Assembly (NCBI GenBank): GCA_002967695.1
Contig: PUHN01000010.1
Coordinates: 1 to 64,000, forward strand
Direction of reading: 5' to 3'
Source: Rhodobacteraceae bacterium WD3A24
Lineage (GTDB): Bacteria > Pseudomonadota > Alphaproteobacteria > Rhodobacterales > Rhodobacteraceae
DNA length: 64,000 nt
Both the position numbers and the translations under genes were made by a program. Positions within the stretch are counted from its first letter, which is position 1. Every line of letters begins with the position of its first letter. The notes beneath the pieces are model-generated. The model was not told where the DNA came from. It saw nothing but the letters and a program-made list of their open reading frames with translations, and ran no database searches. Shown here piece after piece: positions 16,727-26,529 of this stretch.

Positions 16727-18481
16727 ATGACACGGGCGATGACCGGGGCGAAGATGGTTGTTCAGGCGCTCAAGGATCAGGGTGTCGACACGGTATTCGG
16801 CTATCCCGGCGGCGCCGTGCTGCCGATCTATGACGAGATCTTCCAGCAGAACGACATCCGCCACATCCTGGTGCGCCACGAACAGGGTGCCGCCCACGCG
16901 GCCGAGGGCTATGCCCGCTCCACCGGCAAGCCGGGCGTCGTACTGGTCACCTCCGGGCCCGGCGCGACGAACGCGGTCACCGGCATCACCGACGCGCTGA
17001 TGGACTCGATCCCGATCATCGTGCTGTCGGGGCAGGTTCCCACCTTCATGATCGGCACCGACGGCTTTCAGGAGGCCGATACAGTCGGCATCACCCGCCC
17101 CTGCACCAAGCACAACTGGCTGGTCAAGGATACCGAGCGTCTGGCCGACACCATCCACCAGGCCTTCCATGTCGCCACCTCGGGCCGGCCAGGGCCGGTG
17201 CTGGTCGACATTCCCAAGGACGTCCAGTTCGCCACCGGCACCTACGCCGCGCCCGAGGCCGCGCGCACCAGCCACTACCAGCCGCGCGTGAAGGGCGATA
17301 TCGACGCGATCACCCGCCTCGTCGAGATGATGGAGACAGCCGAGCGGCCGGTCTTCTACACCGGCGGGGGCGTCATCAACGCCGGCCCCGGCGCCAGCCA
17401 GTTGCTGCGCGAGCTGGTGGATGCCTCGGGCTTTCCGATCACCTCGACTCTTATGGGGCTGGGCGCCTATCCCGCGTCGGGCGGGAACTGGCTCGGCATG
17501 CTCGGCATGCACGGGCTCTACGAGGCCAATCTGGCCATGCATGGCTGTGACCTGATGATCAATCTGGGTGCGCGTTTTGACGACCGCATCACCGGCCGGA
17601 TCGCCGATTTCGCGCCGCATTCACGGAAGGTGCATGTCGATATCGACCCATCGTCGCTCAACAAGGTCGTCCATACCGACGTGCCGATCGTCGGCGATGT
17701 CGGCCATGTGCTCGAGGACGTCCTGCGGGTCTGGAAGTCGCGCGGCCGCAAGATCAACCGCGAGGCACTGTCGCGCTGGTGGGCGCAGATCGAGGAGTGG
17801 CGCAAGGTCGACTGCCTGAAATTCGCGCCCTCGGCCCGGACGATCAAGCCCCAGCACGCGCTGCAGCGGCTGGAGGCGCTGACCAGGGACCGCGACCGCT
17901 TCATCACCACCGAGGTCGGCCAGCACCAGATGTGGGCGGCGCAGTATCTGGGCTTCGAGGCGCCCAATCGCTGGATGACATCGGGGGGGCTGGGCACGAT
18001 GGGCTACGGCATGCCCGCCTCGGTCGGCGTGCAGGTCGCTCATCCCGACAGCCTTGTCATCAATGTCGCCGGCGAAGCGTCCTGGCTGATGAACATGCAG
18101 GAGCTGGGCACGGCGGTGCAGTACCGTCTGCCGGTCAAGCAGTTCATCCTCAACAACGAGCGTCTCGGGATGGTCCGCCAGTGGCAGGAGCTGCTGCATG
18201 GCGAGCGGTATTCGCAGTCCTGGTCCGAGGCCCTGCCCGACTTCGTCAAGCTCGCCGAGGCGTTCGGGGCCAAGGGTCTGACGGTCTCCGATCCGGCCGA
18301 CCTCGACGACGCGATCATGGAGATGATCGACCATGACGGGCCGGTCGTCTTCGACTGTCTGGTGGAAAAGCACGAGAACTGCTTTCCGATGATCCCGTCG
18401 GGCGAGCCGCACAACCGCATGATCCTGAGCGAGGACACCACGAGCGACACGATCGGGGCCTCGGGCGCGGTGCTGGTCTAG
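16727..18481 (+). CDS. ilvB: Acetolactate synthase large subunit
   Basis: 584 residues, catalytic subunit of acetohydroxyacid synthase, the first common step of valine, leucine and isoleucine synthesis (pyruvate plus pyruvate or 2-oxobutyrate). The catalytic Glu of the TPP site is in R-H-E-Q-G-A-A-H-A-A-E-G-Y-A-R-S near the N-terminus. The FAD- and TPP-binding regions are in order, with G-E-A-S-W-L-M-N and N-N-E-R-L-G-M-V-R-Q-W-Q at the C-terminal TPP domain. The start at 16727 was preferred over 16700 because GGAG precedes it by 8 nt, whereas 16700 abuts the attenuator T-tract. ilvN follows. Confidence 0.96.
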   Translation: MTRAMTGAKMVVQALKDQGVDTVFGYPGGAVLPIYDEIFQQNDIRHILVRHEQGAAHAAEGYARSTGKPGVVLVTSGPGATNAVTGITDALMDSIPIIVLSGQVPTFMIGTDGFQEADTVGITRPCTKHNWLVKDTERLADTIHQAFHVATSGRPGPVLVDIPKDVQFATGTYAAPEAARTSHYQPRVKGDIDAITRLVEMMETAERPVFYTGGGVINAGPGASQLLRELVDASGFPITSTLMGLGAYPASGGNWLGMLGMHGLYEANLAMHGCDLMINLGARFDDRITGRIADFAPHSRKVHVDIDPSSLNKVVHTDVPIVGDVGHVLEDVLRVWKSRGRKINREALSRWWAQIEEWRKVDCLKFAPSARTIKPQHALQRLEALTRDRDRFITTEVGQHQMWAAQYLGFEAPNRWMTSGGLGTMGYGMPASVGVQVAHPDSLVINVAGEASWLMNMQELGTAVQYRLPVKQFILNNERLGMVRQWQELLHGERYSQSWSEALPDFVKLAEAFGAKGLTVSDPADLDDAIMEMIDHDGPVVFDCLVEKHENCFPMIPSGEPHNRMILSEDTTSDTIGASGAVLV

Positions 18482-18534
18482 CCCCCGCCGCCCCGCCCGA
18501 GCTTCCGCAACCCGAGACAGGAAATACCGCGATC

Positions 18535-19104
18535 ATGACCGCACTCAACATCAAGAAGGGCTCGTCGAAGCACTCCGCCTACGACCTGCGCACCCCATTC
18601 TCCGACCACGAGGAAACCCATACCCTGGCGGTGCTGGTCGACAACGAGTCCGGCGTGCTCGCCCGCGTGATCGGGCTGTTCTCGGGGCGGGGCTACAACA
18701 TCGACAGCCTGACCGTGGCCGAGGTCGATCACGAGGGCCACCGCTCGCGCATCACCATCGTGACCACCGGCACGCCGCAGGTCATCAACCAGATCAAGGC
18801 CCAGCTCGGGCGCATGGTGCCGGTCCACGACGTCCACGACCTGACCGCCGAGGGCGCCTCGGTCGAGCGGGAACTCGCGCTGTTCAAGGTCGCGGGCAAG
18901 GGCGAGGCGCGCGTCGAGGCGCTGCGGCTGGCCGACATCTTCCGCGCCAATGTGGTGGACTCCACGCTTGAGAGTTTCGTCTTCGAGATCACCGGCACCC
19001 CGCAGAAGATCGACGCCTTTGCAGAGTTGATGTATCCGCTGGGCCTGATCGAGCTGGCCCGCACCGGGGTTGCGGCGCTCGCGCGCGGGGGCGGCGGCGC
19101 CTGA
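18535..19104 (+). CDS. ilvN: Acetolactate synthase small regulatory subunit
   Basis: 189 residues. The N-terminal ACT domain starts T-L-A-V-L-V-D-N-E-S-G-V-L-A-R-V-I-G-L-F-S-G-R-G-Y, the allosteric valine-binding region. The C-terminal ACT-like domain follows from about residue 100 (L-A-L-F-K-V). It stabilises and confers feedback inhibition on IlvB. The gene lies 53 bp downstream of ilvB in the attenuated operon. A roughly 30-residue N-terminal extension before the ACT domain is present, as in many alphaproteobacteria. Confidence 0.95.
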   Translation: MTALNIKKGSSKHSAYDLRTPFSDHEETHTLAVLVDNESGVLARVIGLFSGRGYNIDSLTVAEVDHEGHRSRITIVTTGTPQVINQIKAQLGRMVPVHDVHDLTAEGASVERELALFKVAGKGEARVEALRLADIFRANVVDSTLESFVFEITGTPQKIDAFAELMYPLGLIELARTGVAALARGGGGA

Positions 19105-19138
19105 GCGGCCGGCTCGGCCGTCCCGCGCCCCGGCCACG

Positions 19139-20239
19139 CTAACCGATCAGCTGCGCCCGCGGGCCGCCGGTCTCGTCGTAGTGGCGCTTGAGCCGCATCA
19201 GGGCGATGCGCAGGACGATCTTGCCCGACCGGGCCGACCAGCCCATGCGCCGCTCGGCCGCCTCCAGCCCCTCCAGATAACAGCAGCAGCGCAGCGCCAT
19301 GTCGCCCAGCCCCGGCCCGAGATCGGCGAGCGCCGCCTCGACGCGGGCGCGCGCGTCGGCGGGGCCGCTGCCGGGGGCGTTGTCGCCATAACTGCCGCGC
19401 GCGCCGCCGGTGAGGAACCTGTCCCAGTTCTGCGCGACCCGCGGCCCCATCTGGGCAAGTTCGAAGTCCTCGCGCAGGCGCTCGGCGGCGGCGACCAGTT
19501 CGGGCGACAGGAAAGGATTGCCGTCCTTGTCCTTGCGGCGGGCGAGCATGGTGACGGGCGACTCGGCCATGTTGGCGCGCAGGCGCCGTGTCGCGCCATC
19601 CTCGTCCGGCACCTCGCGGTGCCCCCAGGCGCGATGCTGCTCGGCAAATCCGTCGCGCTGCTTGCCGTTCTCGGCCCCGAGCAGCCGCTTGAGCGCCGCG
19701 CGCCCCGTCGAGGTGATCGCGTAGGTGGTCACCCGCCCCGAGCGGCGGCAGGCGATCCATTCCTTCAGCGCAAAGGCGCGGGCGACGCCGCGCGCCACCA
19801 CCGCCGTGCGGATCGCCTGCCCGTCGGCGTTTTCCTTGAGCACGACAGCCTTTTCCATGTCGGGCGCGATGGCGAGCACCGCTCCGGCCTCGCCCAGCCG
19901 GCGCAGGATGCGCCGCGCCTCGCGCTGGATCGTGGCCTCGTCGGTCACAAGCTGATCGGAGCGGAAAGGTGCCGTCATGTGCTGGTCGTCCTCGCTTTCG
20001 GGATCGGGGATGCCGGCGGGTTGCACCTGCCCCAGCAGGGCCAGCGCCTCGTCCACCAGCGGGTCGTCCCGGCGATTCTCGAACCGGCGCACCTGACGCA
20101 TGACCGTCGAGGGATGGCAGCCCTGCCGCCGCGCCAGCGCGCGCAGCGAATGCCCCGCCTCGGTATGCGAGAGATACAGACGCACGGTCTCGGGCACCCA
20201 GTCGGGCAGGCCCCGGATGTTGTCGATATTGGCCGTCAT
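19139..20239 (-). CDS. Helix-turn-helix protein with DUF6456 domain
   Basis: 366 residues. An N-terminal HTH (S-L-R-A-L-A-R-R-Q-G-C-H-P-S-T-V-M-R-Q-V-R-R-F-E, about residues 31-54) is followed by a winged-helix-like middle part and a C-terminal block (E-S-P-V-T-M-L-A-R-R-K-D-K-D-G, then G-D-M-A-L-R-C-C-C-Y-L-E-G-L) recalling the DUF6456 domain of alphaproteobacterial HTH proteins. A DNA-binding regulator is likely; its targets are unknown. It ends 35 bp from the convergent ilvN stop and diverges from the DUF6477 gene. Confidence 0.7.
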   Translation of the reverse strand: MTANIDNIRGLPDWVPETVRLYLSHTEAGHSLRALARRQGCHPSTVMRQVRRFENRRDDPLVDEALALLGQVQPAGIPDPESEDDQHMTAPFRSDQLVTDEATIQREARRILRRLGEAGAVLAIAPDMEKAVVLKENADGQAIRTAVVARGVARAFALKEWIACRRSGRVTTYAITSTGRAALKRLLGAENGKQRDGFAEQHRAWGHREVPDEDGATRRLRANMAESPVTMLARRKDKDGNPFLSPELVAAAERLREDFELAQMGPRVAQNWDRFLTGGARGSYGDNAPGSGPADARARVEAALADLGPGLGDMALRCCCYLEGLEAAERRMGWSARSGKIVLRIALMRLKRHYDETGGPRAQLIG

Positions 20240-20456
20240 GCGCCTTGTCCCGTTCCTTTGCCGCGGCGGGCCCGCCCGCGCGCGGGCCTCAACCGTGAGT
20301 TGCCGAGGTTACGCGTTGGTTAATGAATCGCCGTGAGACCTCATATTTGTTTCCAAAAACTAAACATTGGGGAATCCAACGCACGGTGCAGCGGCGGGAC
20401 GCGCAACACCCGCATCGGTTGAGTCAAGCTGCTCGCAGCCGAAAGGGAGATGACCG
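20240..20456. other. Divergent intergenic region, AT-rich
   Basis: 217 bp between the divergent DUF6456 and DUF6477 genes, with a locally AT-rich core near 20310-20370. Promoters for both genes should lie here. A single TTAA half-site occurs but no paired CtrA-type motif, and no clear -35/-10 pair could be fixed. Confidence 0.4.
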
Positions 20457-20852
20457 ATGACCGACTGCCTGGCCGTCCTGCAATCGCTGTACCGCCCGCG
20501 CCTGCTCGTCAGCGCCGCGCGCTTCGGGCTCGAACATTACCGGCGCGGCCCGGCGCTGCGCCGGCTGCTCGGCACGGATGTCGCGCCGGCGCCACGCGCC
20601 GCGCTCGAGCGTCTCCGGGCCCTCGAGGCCGAGCAGGACGCCGACCGGCGCGCGCGCGCCGCCTCCTACAGCCCCGCCCGCCATGTCGAGATCCTCATCG
20701 CCCTGATGGCCGAAGCCCGGCTGGTCGCCCGCGCGACCAGCCGGCCACCCGCCCCGGCCCCGCGACGCCCGGAGATGCGCCCCGCCGCCGCGCGGCGCGA
20801 TGCCGGTCAGCCGAAGGCGTCGGGCATGGAGGCCTTGCGGCGCGCGACATAG
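20457..20852 (+). CDS. DUF6477 family protein
   Basis: 131 residues. The opening ([17 protein letters not shown], then [12 protein letters not shown]) matches the small Rhodobacteraceae proteins grouped as DUF6477. Function is unknown. GGGAGATG just upstream supplies the ribosome site for the ATG at 20457. The last 46 bp overlap the 3' end of the convergent MttB-like gene, and the Pro/Arg-rich C-terminus probably carries little constraint. Confidence 0.65.
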   Translation: MTDCLAVLQSLYRPRLLVSAARFGLEHYRRGPALRRLLGTDVAPAPRAALERLRALEAEQDADRRARAASYSPARHVEILIALMAEARLVARATSRPPAPAPRRPEMRPAAARRDAGQPKASGMEALRRAT

Positions 20853-22354
20853 TCGTTGAGCGCCTCGAACACGGCCGGGTCGAGCTGCGGCTGCTGATAA
20901 TCGGCGAGCTGCCTGGCCACGCGCGCTTGCGCGAGGGTGGCGGTGTCGCGGGCGCCGTCGTCGTCCCACTGCTCGAAGGGCTTGTAGTCGAGCATGTCGG
21001 AGCGCCAGAACGCCTCCTTGAAATTGGCCTGGGTGTGCGCACAGCCGAGATAATGGCCGCCGGGGCCGACCTCGCGGATCGCGTCCATCGCCTGGCCCGT
21101 CTCGCTGAGATCCACGCCCTTCGCGAAGTGATGAAGCACGCCGAGCTGGTCGGCATCCATTACGAATTTCTCGAAACTCGCCACAAGCCCGCCCTCAAGC
21201 CAGCCGCAGGAATGCAGCATGAAATTGACGCCCGCCAGCAGCCCCATCTTGAGGCTGTTGGCCGTCTCGTAGCCCGCCTGCGCGTCGGGCAGCTTGGAGC
21301 CCGTGAATGCCCCGCCCGACCGATAGGGCAGCCCCAGCCGCCGGGCGAGCTGGCCCATGCCGTAGGTGATGTGCGCGGCCTCGGGCGTGCCGAAGGTGGG
21401 CGCGCCCGAATTCATGTCGATCGAGGTGACGAAGGCGCCCATGATCACCGGCGCGCCTGGTCGGATGAGCTGGGAATAGGCCACGCCGGCGAGCGCCTCG
21501 GCAAGCACCTGGGTGAGCGTTCCGGCCACGGTGACCGGGGCCATCGCCCCGCCGACGATGAAGGGCGAGAGGATACAGGCCTGATTGGCCGCCGCGTAGG
21601 TCTCCAGCGCCCCCATCATCACGCCGTCGAAGGTCAGCGGCGAGTTCACATTGACCAGCGAGGTCATCACGGGGTTTTCGTCGACCACATCCGCGCCGAA
21701 CAACAGCCGGGCCATTTCGACCGAATCGTGGGCGCGTTCAGGGTCTGTGACCGAGCCCATGAAGGGTTTGTCGGACAGCGTCATATGCGCCAGCAGCATG
21801 TCGAGATGGCGCTTGTTGACCGCGATGTCGGTGGGTTCGCAGACCGTGCCCCCCGAATGGTGGAGCCATTTCGACATATAGCCGAGCTTGACGAAGTTGT
21901 GGAAGTCCTCGAGCGTGGCATAGCGGCGCCCGCCGGCGACATCGCGCACGAAGGGCGGCCCGTAGACCGGCGCGAAGACGAGGCTGCGCCCGCCGATTTC
22001 CACGCTGCGCGCGCGGTTGCGCGCGAGCTGGGTAAAGCGCGAGGGCGCGGTGGCGCAGAGCCCGCGCGCCAGCCCGCGCGGCATGCGCACCCGTTCGCCC
22101 TGCACGTCGGCGCCGGCGTCGCGCCAGCGCTCCAGCGCGGCGGGGTTCTCGACGAAGTTCACGCCGATCTCTTCGAGGAGCGTCTCGGCATTGTGCTCGA
22201 TGGTCTCCAGCGCCTCGGCGTCGAGCACCTCGAAATCGGGGATGCGCCGCTCGATGAACTTCGCCGTCTCCACGCTGACGGCGGTGCGTTGCGCCCGTCG
22301 TGCCGCACCGCCGCCGCCGCGGCTCCTGCGCCCTGTCGCACTCGCCTCGCCCAT
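20807..22354 (-). CDS. Trimethylamine methyltransferase (MttB) family protein, non-pyrrolysine type
   Basis: 515 residues covering the full MttB family length. Recognisable blocks include the E-E-I-G-V-N-F helix near the N-terminus, [14 protein letters not shown] and [12 protein letters not shown]. True archaeal MttB needs an in-frame UAG for pyrrolysine. This gene reads through without any amber codon, as in non-Pyl homologues such as glycine betaine:corrinoid methyltransferase. It probably demethylates a quaternary amine onto a corrinoid protein, but no corrinoid protein gene is adjacent. GGAGG precedes the ATG by 7 nt. Confidence 0.85.
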   Translation of the reverse strand: MGEASATGRRSRGGGGAARRAQRTAVSVETAKFIERRIPDFEVLDAEALETIEHNAETLLEEIGVNFVENPAALERWRDAGADVQGERVRMPRGLARGLCATAPSRFTQLARNRARSVEIGGRSLVFAPVYGPPFVRDVAGGRRYATLEDFHNFVKLGYMSKWLHHSGGTVCEPTDIAVNKRHLDMLLAHMTLSDKPFMGSVTDPERAHDSVEMARLLFGADVVDENPVMTSLVNVNSPLTFDGVMMGALETYAAANQACILSPFIVGGAMAPVTVAGTLTQVLAEALAGVAYSQLIRPGAPVIMGAFVTSIDMNSGAPTFGTPEAAHITYGMGQLARRLGLPYRSGGAFTGSKLPDAQAGYETANSLKMGLLAGVNFMLHSCGWLEGGLVASFEKFVMDADQLGVLHHFAKGVDLSETGQAMDAIREVGPGGHYLGCAHTQANFKEAFWRSDMLDYKPFEQWDDDGARDTATLAQARVARQLADYQQPQLDPAVFEALNDYVARRKASMPDAFG

Positions 22355-22531
22355 GATGCACCTCCGTCCGTGCCAGCCCGCCTCTGCGCCCGTGATAGCC
22401 GCTCGCGGCGACGCGCTCAGGACGATTTGCGCCGCTTCGGGCGTGAAAGCGACCTGTCGGCGCCCCGCTTTGGCGCCACGCGCGCGCAGGCCGGCCTTGC
22501 GCCGGGCGCGCGCCTTGCCTATGGGACCGCC

Positions 22532-24097
22532 ATGACCCAGCGCGCCCATGACCGCCTCCTCATCATCGACTTCGGCAGCCAGGTGACGCAGCTCATCGCG
22601 CGGCGCCTGCGCGAGCTGAACGTCTATTGCGACATCCACCCCTTCAACCGCGTGGACGATGCCTTTCTCGATGACTACGCGCCGCGGGCGATCATCCTCT
22701 CAGGCGGCCCGGCCAGCGTGACCGACCCGGCCAGCCCGCGCGCGCCGCAAAAGGTGTTCGAGCTTGGCGTGCCAGTGCTGGGCATCTGCTACGGCCAGCA
22801 GGTGATGATCGAACAGCTCGGCGGCGCGGTCGAGGGCGGCCATCACCGCGAGTTCGGCCGCGCCTGGGTCGAGCCCACCCGCGACCACGAGGAAGACAGC
22901 ATCTTCACCGGCCTTTTCGCCACCGGCCGCGAGGAGGTCTGGATGAGCCACGGCGACCGCGTGACGGCCCTGCCGCCGGGCTTCGAGGTCTACGGCAAGT
23001 CCCAGGGGGCGCCCTGCGCCATCGTCGCCGACCCGGCGCGGCACTTCTATGCCGTGCAGTTTCACCCCGAGGTTCACCACACCCCGAACGGGCGGGTGCT
23101 GCTGGCCAATTTCACGCGGCTGGCAGGCTTCACCGGCGACTGGACGATGGGCGCCTACCGCGACGAGGCCGTCGCCAAGATCCGCGAGCAGGTCGGCGAC
23201 GGCAAGGTCATCTGCGGGCTGTCGGGGGGCGTGGACAGCTCGGTCGCCGCGGTGCTGATCCACGAGGCGATCGGCGATCAGCTCACCTGCGTCTTCGTCG
23301 ATCACGGGCTGCTGCGCCAGAACGAGTCCGACGAGGTCGTGACGATGTTCCGCGACCACTACAACATCCCGCTGATCCACGCCGACGAGTCCGAGCGGTT
23401 CCTCGGCGCGCTCGAGGGCGTGTCCGACCCCGAGGAGAAGCGCAAGATCATCGGCGGGCTGTTCATCGACGTCTTCCAGAAGCACGCCGCCGAGGTGGGC
23501 GGCGCCGAGTTCCTGGCGCAGGGCACGCTCTACCCCGACGTCATCGAGAGCGTGAGCGCAGCGGGCGGCCCTTCGGTGACGATCAAGAGCCACCACAATG
23601 TCGGCGGCCTGCCCGAGAAGATGGGCCTCAAGCTGGTCGAGCCGCTGCGCGAGCTGTTCAAGGACGAGGTGCGCGCACTGGGCCGCGAGCTGGGCCTGCC
23701 CGCCCATTTCATCGGCCGCCATCCCTTCCCCGGGCCGGGCCTCGCCATCCGCTGCCCCGGCGCGATCACGCGCGACAAGCTCGAAATCCTGCGCAAGGCC
23801 GATGCGATTTTTATCGACCAGATCCGTCGGCACGGCCTTTACGACGACATCTGGCAGGCCTTCGTCGCGCTGCTGCCGGTGCGCACGGTGGGCGTGATGG
23901 GCGACGGGCGCAGCTATGACTACGCCTGCGCGCTGCGCGCGGTCACCAGCGTCGACGGCATGACCGCCGACTACTATCCGTTCACCCATGAGTTCCTGGG
24001 CGAGACGGCGGGCCGCATCGTCGGCGAGGTCGAGGGCATCAACCGGGTGACCTACGACATCACCTCCAAGCCGCCCGGCACCATCGAGTGGGAGTGA
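22532..24097 (+). CDS. guaA: GMP synthase (glutamine-hydrolysing)
   Basis: 521 residues, the usual length. The N-terminal class I glutamine amidotransferase has the catalytic Cys in G-I-C-Y-G-Q-Q (about residue 87) and His-Glu in Q-F-H-P-E-V-H. The ATP pyrophosphatase domain has S-G-G-V-D-S-S-V near residue 234. The C-terminal dimerisation domain contains R-H-P-F-P-G-P-G-L and ends K-P-P-G-T-I-E-W-E. It converts XMP to GMP. The ATG at 22532 fits family length; the upstream in-frame sequence overlaps the opposite-strand mttB-like gene. Confidence 0.97.
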   Translation: MTQRAHDRLLIIDFGSQVTQLIARRLRELNVYCDIHPFNRVDDAFLDDYAPRAIILSGGPASVTDPASPRAPQKVFELGVPVLGICYGQQVMIEQLGGAVEGGHHREFGRAWVEPTRDHEEDSIFTGLFATGREEVWMSHGDRVTALPPGFEVYGKSQGAPCAIVADPARHFYAVQFHPEVHHTPNGRVLLANFTRLAGFTGDWTMGAYRDEAVAKIREQVGDGKVICGLSGGVDSSVAAVLIHEAIGDQLTCVFVDHGLLRQNESDEVVTMFRDHYNIPLIHADESERFLGALEGVSDPEEKRKIIGGLFIDVFQKHAAEVGGAEFLAQGTLYPDVIESVSAAGGPSVTIKSHHNVGGLPEKMGLKLVEPLRELFKDEVRALGRELGLPAHFIGRHPFPGPGLAIRCPGAITRDKLEILRKADAIFIDQIRRHGLYDDIWQAFVALLPVRTVGVMGDGRSYDYACALRAVTSVDGMTADYYPFTHEFLGETAGRIVGEVEGINRVTYDITSKPPGTIEWE

Positions 24098-24281
24098 CGG
24101 CCCGGTGCCGCCGCCCTGCATGAGCCGCGCCGCATAACCCCCTGAAGGTGCAATAAAAAGGGCCGGAACCGGGGCACCCGCCGCAGCGATGGCGCGGCCC
24201 CGGGGCGGGCCGGGGCGCGCCGTCTGGACTTTCCCGCCGCGGGCGGGCATGACCGCACGGCCACAATGCCGGAGCCGCGCC

Positions 24282-25181
24282 ATGCCGCAACAGGATCGTC
24301 CCCTCCTCGCCGCCCTCTGGATGGTCGGCGCGATCGCCTCCTTCAGCATGATGGCGGTCTCGGGGCGCGCGATCCAGGAAGAGTTCAACACCTTCCAGCT
24401 CATGGCGTGGCGCTCGGTCATCGGCTGGGTCGTGGTCGTCGCCCTCGTCTGGCGCTCGCCGTTCGGTTTCGCGCAGTTGCGCACGCCCCGGCCGTGGCTT
24501 CACGTTCAGCGCAACATCTTCCACTTCACCGGCCAGAACGCGTGGTTCTTCGCGCTCACCCTCATCCCGCTTGCCCAGCTCGTCGCCTTCGAGTTCTCCA
24601 ATCCGGTCTGGGTGGCGCTACTCGCTCCGCTGCTACTGGGCGAGGCGCTCACGCGAAGGCGCATGATCGCTGTGGCGCTGGGCTTTGCCGGCATCCTGCT
24701 GGTGGCGCGGCCGGGGCTGCAGCCGCTCAGTATCGGCCATGCCAGCGCCCTTCTGGCGGCGCTGGGCTTTGCGCTCAACACGCTGTGGACCAAACGCCTG
24801 ATGGCCTATGACAGCGTGCTGTGCGTGCTGTTCTGGATGACGGCGAGCCAGGCGGTGATGGGGTTCGTCCTCGGGCTGTGGGGCGGGTTTCCGTGGCCCA
24901 CGCCCGGAATGTGGCCGTGGCTGATCGCGGTGGGCGTCTCGGGGCTGACAGCGCATTACTGCCTGACCTCGGCGCTTTCGGTTGCGCAGGCGGGCATCGT
25001 CGCGCCGATGGAGTTCATGCGCCTGCCCGCGCTCGCCGCGATCGGGGCGCTGCTTTATGCCGAGCCGCTCGAAGCCACGGTGTTCCTCGGCGCGGCGGTC
25101 ATCCTCGCCGGCAACCTGGTCAACATGCGCGCCGGGCCCGCCGCCCCCGCCGCCGCAGCCGGGCCGCGCCCGCGCGGGTGA
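24282..25181 (+). CDS. EamA/DMT family transporter
   Basis: 299 residues with ten predicted membrane helices in two EamA repeats (N-terminal repeat to about 140, second from about 150). This matches drug/metabolite exporters of the 10-TMS class; substrate unknown. GGAG lies 7 nt before the ATG at 24282. The preceding 184 bp after guaA contains no gene, and no terminator with a T-tract was found there. Confidence 0.88.
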   Translation: MPQQDRPLLAALWMVGAIASFSMMAVSGRAIQEEFNTFQLMAWRSVIGWVVVVALVWRSPFGFAQLRTPRPWLHVQRNIFHFTGQNAWFFALTLIPLAQLVAFEFSNPVWVALLAPLLLGEALTRRRMIAVALGFAGILLVARPGLQPLSIGHASALLAALGFALNTLWTKRLMAYDSVLCVLFWMTASQAVMGFVLGLWGGFPWPTPGMWPWLIAVGVSGLTAHYCLTSALSVAQAGIVAPMEFMRLPALAAIGALLYAEPLEATVFLGAAVILAGNLVNMRAGPAAPAAAAGPRPRG

Positions 25182-25238
25182 TGCGCAAAAGCCACGCCAT
25201 GCCTGGCACACCAGGGGTGTCAATTCGGCTGACCCTGC

Positions 25239-25251
25239 GTCAATAATTGAC
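25239..25251. promoter_or_regulatory. Perfect short palindrome upstream of fadL-like gene
   Basis: GTCAATAATTGAC, a 6-1-6 perfect inverted repeat, lies 63 bp before the fadL-like start in the only AT-rich patch of this intergenic region. It could be an operator for the porin gene. A related half-site GTCAATTCGGCTGAC lies just upstream. No regulator is adjacent to test against. Confidence 0.35.
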
Positions 25252-25313
25252 CGGCGATTTTCGGCGCGGCTACGCCGCATCCATTGGCAGACAGCGACGG
25301 ATCAGGAGGAAAA

Positions 25314-26432
25314 ATGCGTGCCACGCTCCTTGCAACGACGGTTCTCTCCATGTTCGCGGGCGGCGCCCAGGCCGCCGGCATCGAGCGCAGCGCGCAGTCC
25401 ATGGCGATCCTGTTCGAGGAGGGGCGCCACGCGCAGCTTTCCTTCTCCCATGTGAACCCGGATGTGAGCGGTCGGGCGCCCGCCCTGCTCGGCGGACGGG
25501 GGTCGGGCGAAGTGCTGGACGACTACGCCACCTTCGCGCTGGGCTACAAGATGGCGCTGGGCGAGCGCCTCGATCTGGCGCTGATCCTCGACCAGCCCAT
25601 CGGCGCCGACATCGCCTATCCCACCGGCACGGGCTACCCGCTCGAAGGCACCACCGCGACGATCGACACGAACGCCGTCACCGGCGTGCTGCGCTACCGC
25701 GTGGGGGCAGGGCTGAGCGTTCATGGCGGCCTGCGCGTCGCGCGCACCGAGGGTGATGTCGATCTGCGCTTTCCCGCCTTCGGGCCGGCGGGCTATCAGC
25801 TGAGCACCTCCCGCGAGACCGACGCGGGCTATCTGCTCGGCCTGGCCTATGAGCGCCCCGAAATCGGGCTGCGCATCGCGCTGACCTACAATTCGCAAAT
25901 CACCCATGATTTCGACGCGACCGAAACCGTGCTCGGCGCCAGCTTCGAGACGGGTTTCGAGACGACGATCCCCGAATCCGTCAATCTGGAGTTCCAGACC
26001 GGCATCGCGCCGGACACGCTGCTGTTCGGCTCGGTGCGCTGGGTCAACTGGCCCGATTTCGAGATCGCCCCGACCGTCTACACCGCCCCTCGGTCAACCG
26101 GCGGGCTGGGGCAGGAGCCGCTGGTCTATTACGACGACGAGACCGTCACCTACAATCTCGGCATCGGCCGGCGCTTTTCCGAGCACTGGTCGGGCGCGCT
26201 CACGCTGGGCTACGAGACCCGCATGGACCCCCCCGAGGGCATGGGCAATCTGGGCCCGACCGACGGCCGCGAGAGCATCGGGCTGGCGCTGACCCATACC
26301 CGCGACAACGTCTCGATCACCGGCGGCGTGGAGTATATCGCGGTGGGCGACACCACCACGCGCACCGTCGAGGCCGATTTCGACGACAATCACGCGCTGG
26401 CCATGGGCGTCGAGATCGGCGTGAGCTTCTGA
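25314..26432 (+). CDS. FadL/OmpP1/TodX-like outer membrane transporter
   Basis: 372 residues, with a signal peptide cleaved after A-Q-A-A (about residue 20) and a mature protein of alternating amphipathic strands ending in Phe (E-I-G-V-S-F), the beta-barrel C-terminal signature. The N-terminal region (R-S-A-Q-S-M-A-I-L-F-E-E-G) and overall length match FadL-type channels for long-chain fatty acids or hydrophobic aromatics. A strong AGGAGGA ribosome site sits 5 nt before the ATG. Confidence 0.88.
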   Translation: MRATLLATTVLSMFAGGAQAAGIERSAQSMAILFEEGRHAQLSFSHVNPDVSGRAPALLGGRGSGEVLDDYATFALGYKMALGERLDLALILDQPIGADIAYPTGTGYPLEGTTATIDTNAVTGVLRYRVGAGLSVHGGLRVARTEGDVDLRFPAFGPAGYQLSTSRETDAGYLLGLAYERPEIGLRIALTYNSQITHDFDATETVLGASFETGFETTIPESVNLEFQTGIAPDTLLFGSVRWVNWPDFEIAPTVYTAPRSTGGLGQEPLVYYDDETVTYNLGIGRRFSEHWSGALTLGYETRMDPPEGMGNLGPTDGRESIGLALTHTRDNVSITGGVEYIAVGDTTTRTVEADFDDNHALAMGVEIGVSF

Positions 26433-26529
26433 GCGCCGGCCTCGCGGCGGCGGGCCGACAAGGGCGTTGACCGGGGCCGGCGGGCTGGCTAGGAGGCGCG
26501 TGAGCCACAGCAAAGGCGGAACCGCGCAG

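Noticed and set aside
20290-20340. CtrA binding site in the DUF6456/DUF6477 divergent region
   Set aside because: Only one TTAA half-site is present; the TTAA-N7-TTAA pair is missing.
24098-24281. Intrinsic terminator after guaA
   Set aside because: No stable stem followed by a T-tract could be found; the AATAAAAAG patch lacks a preceding hairpin.
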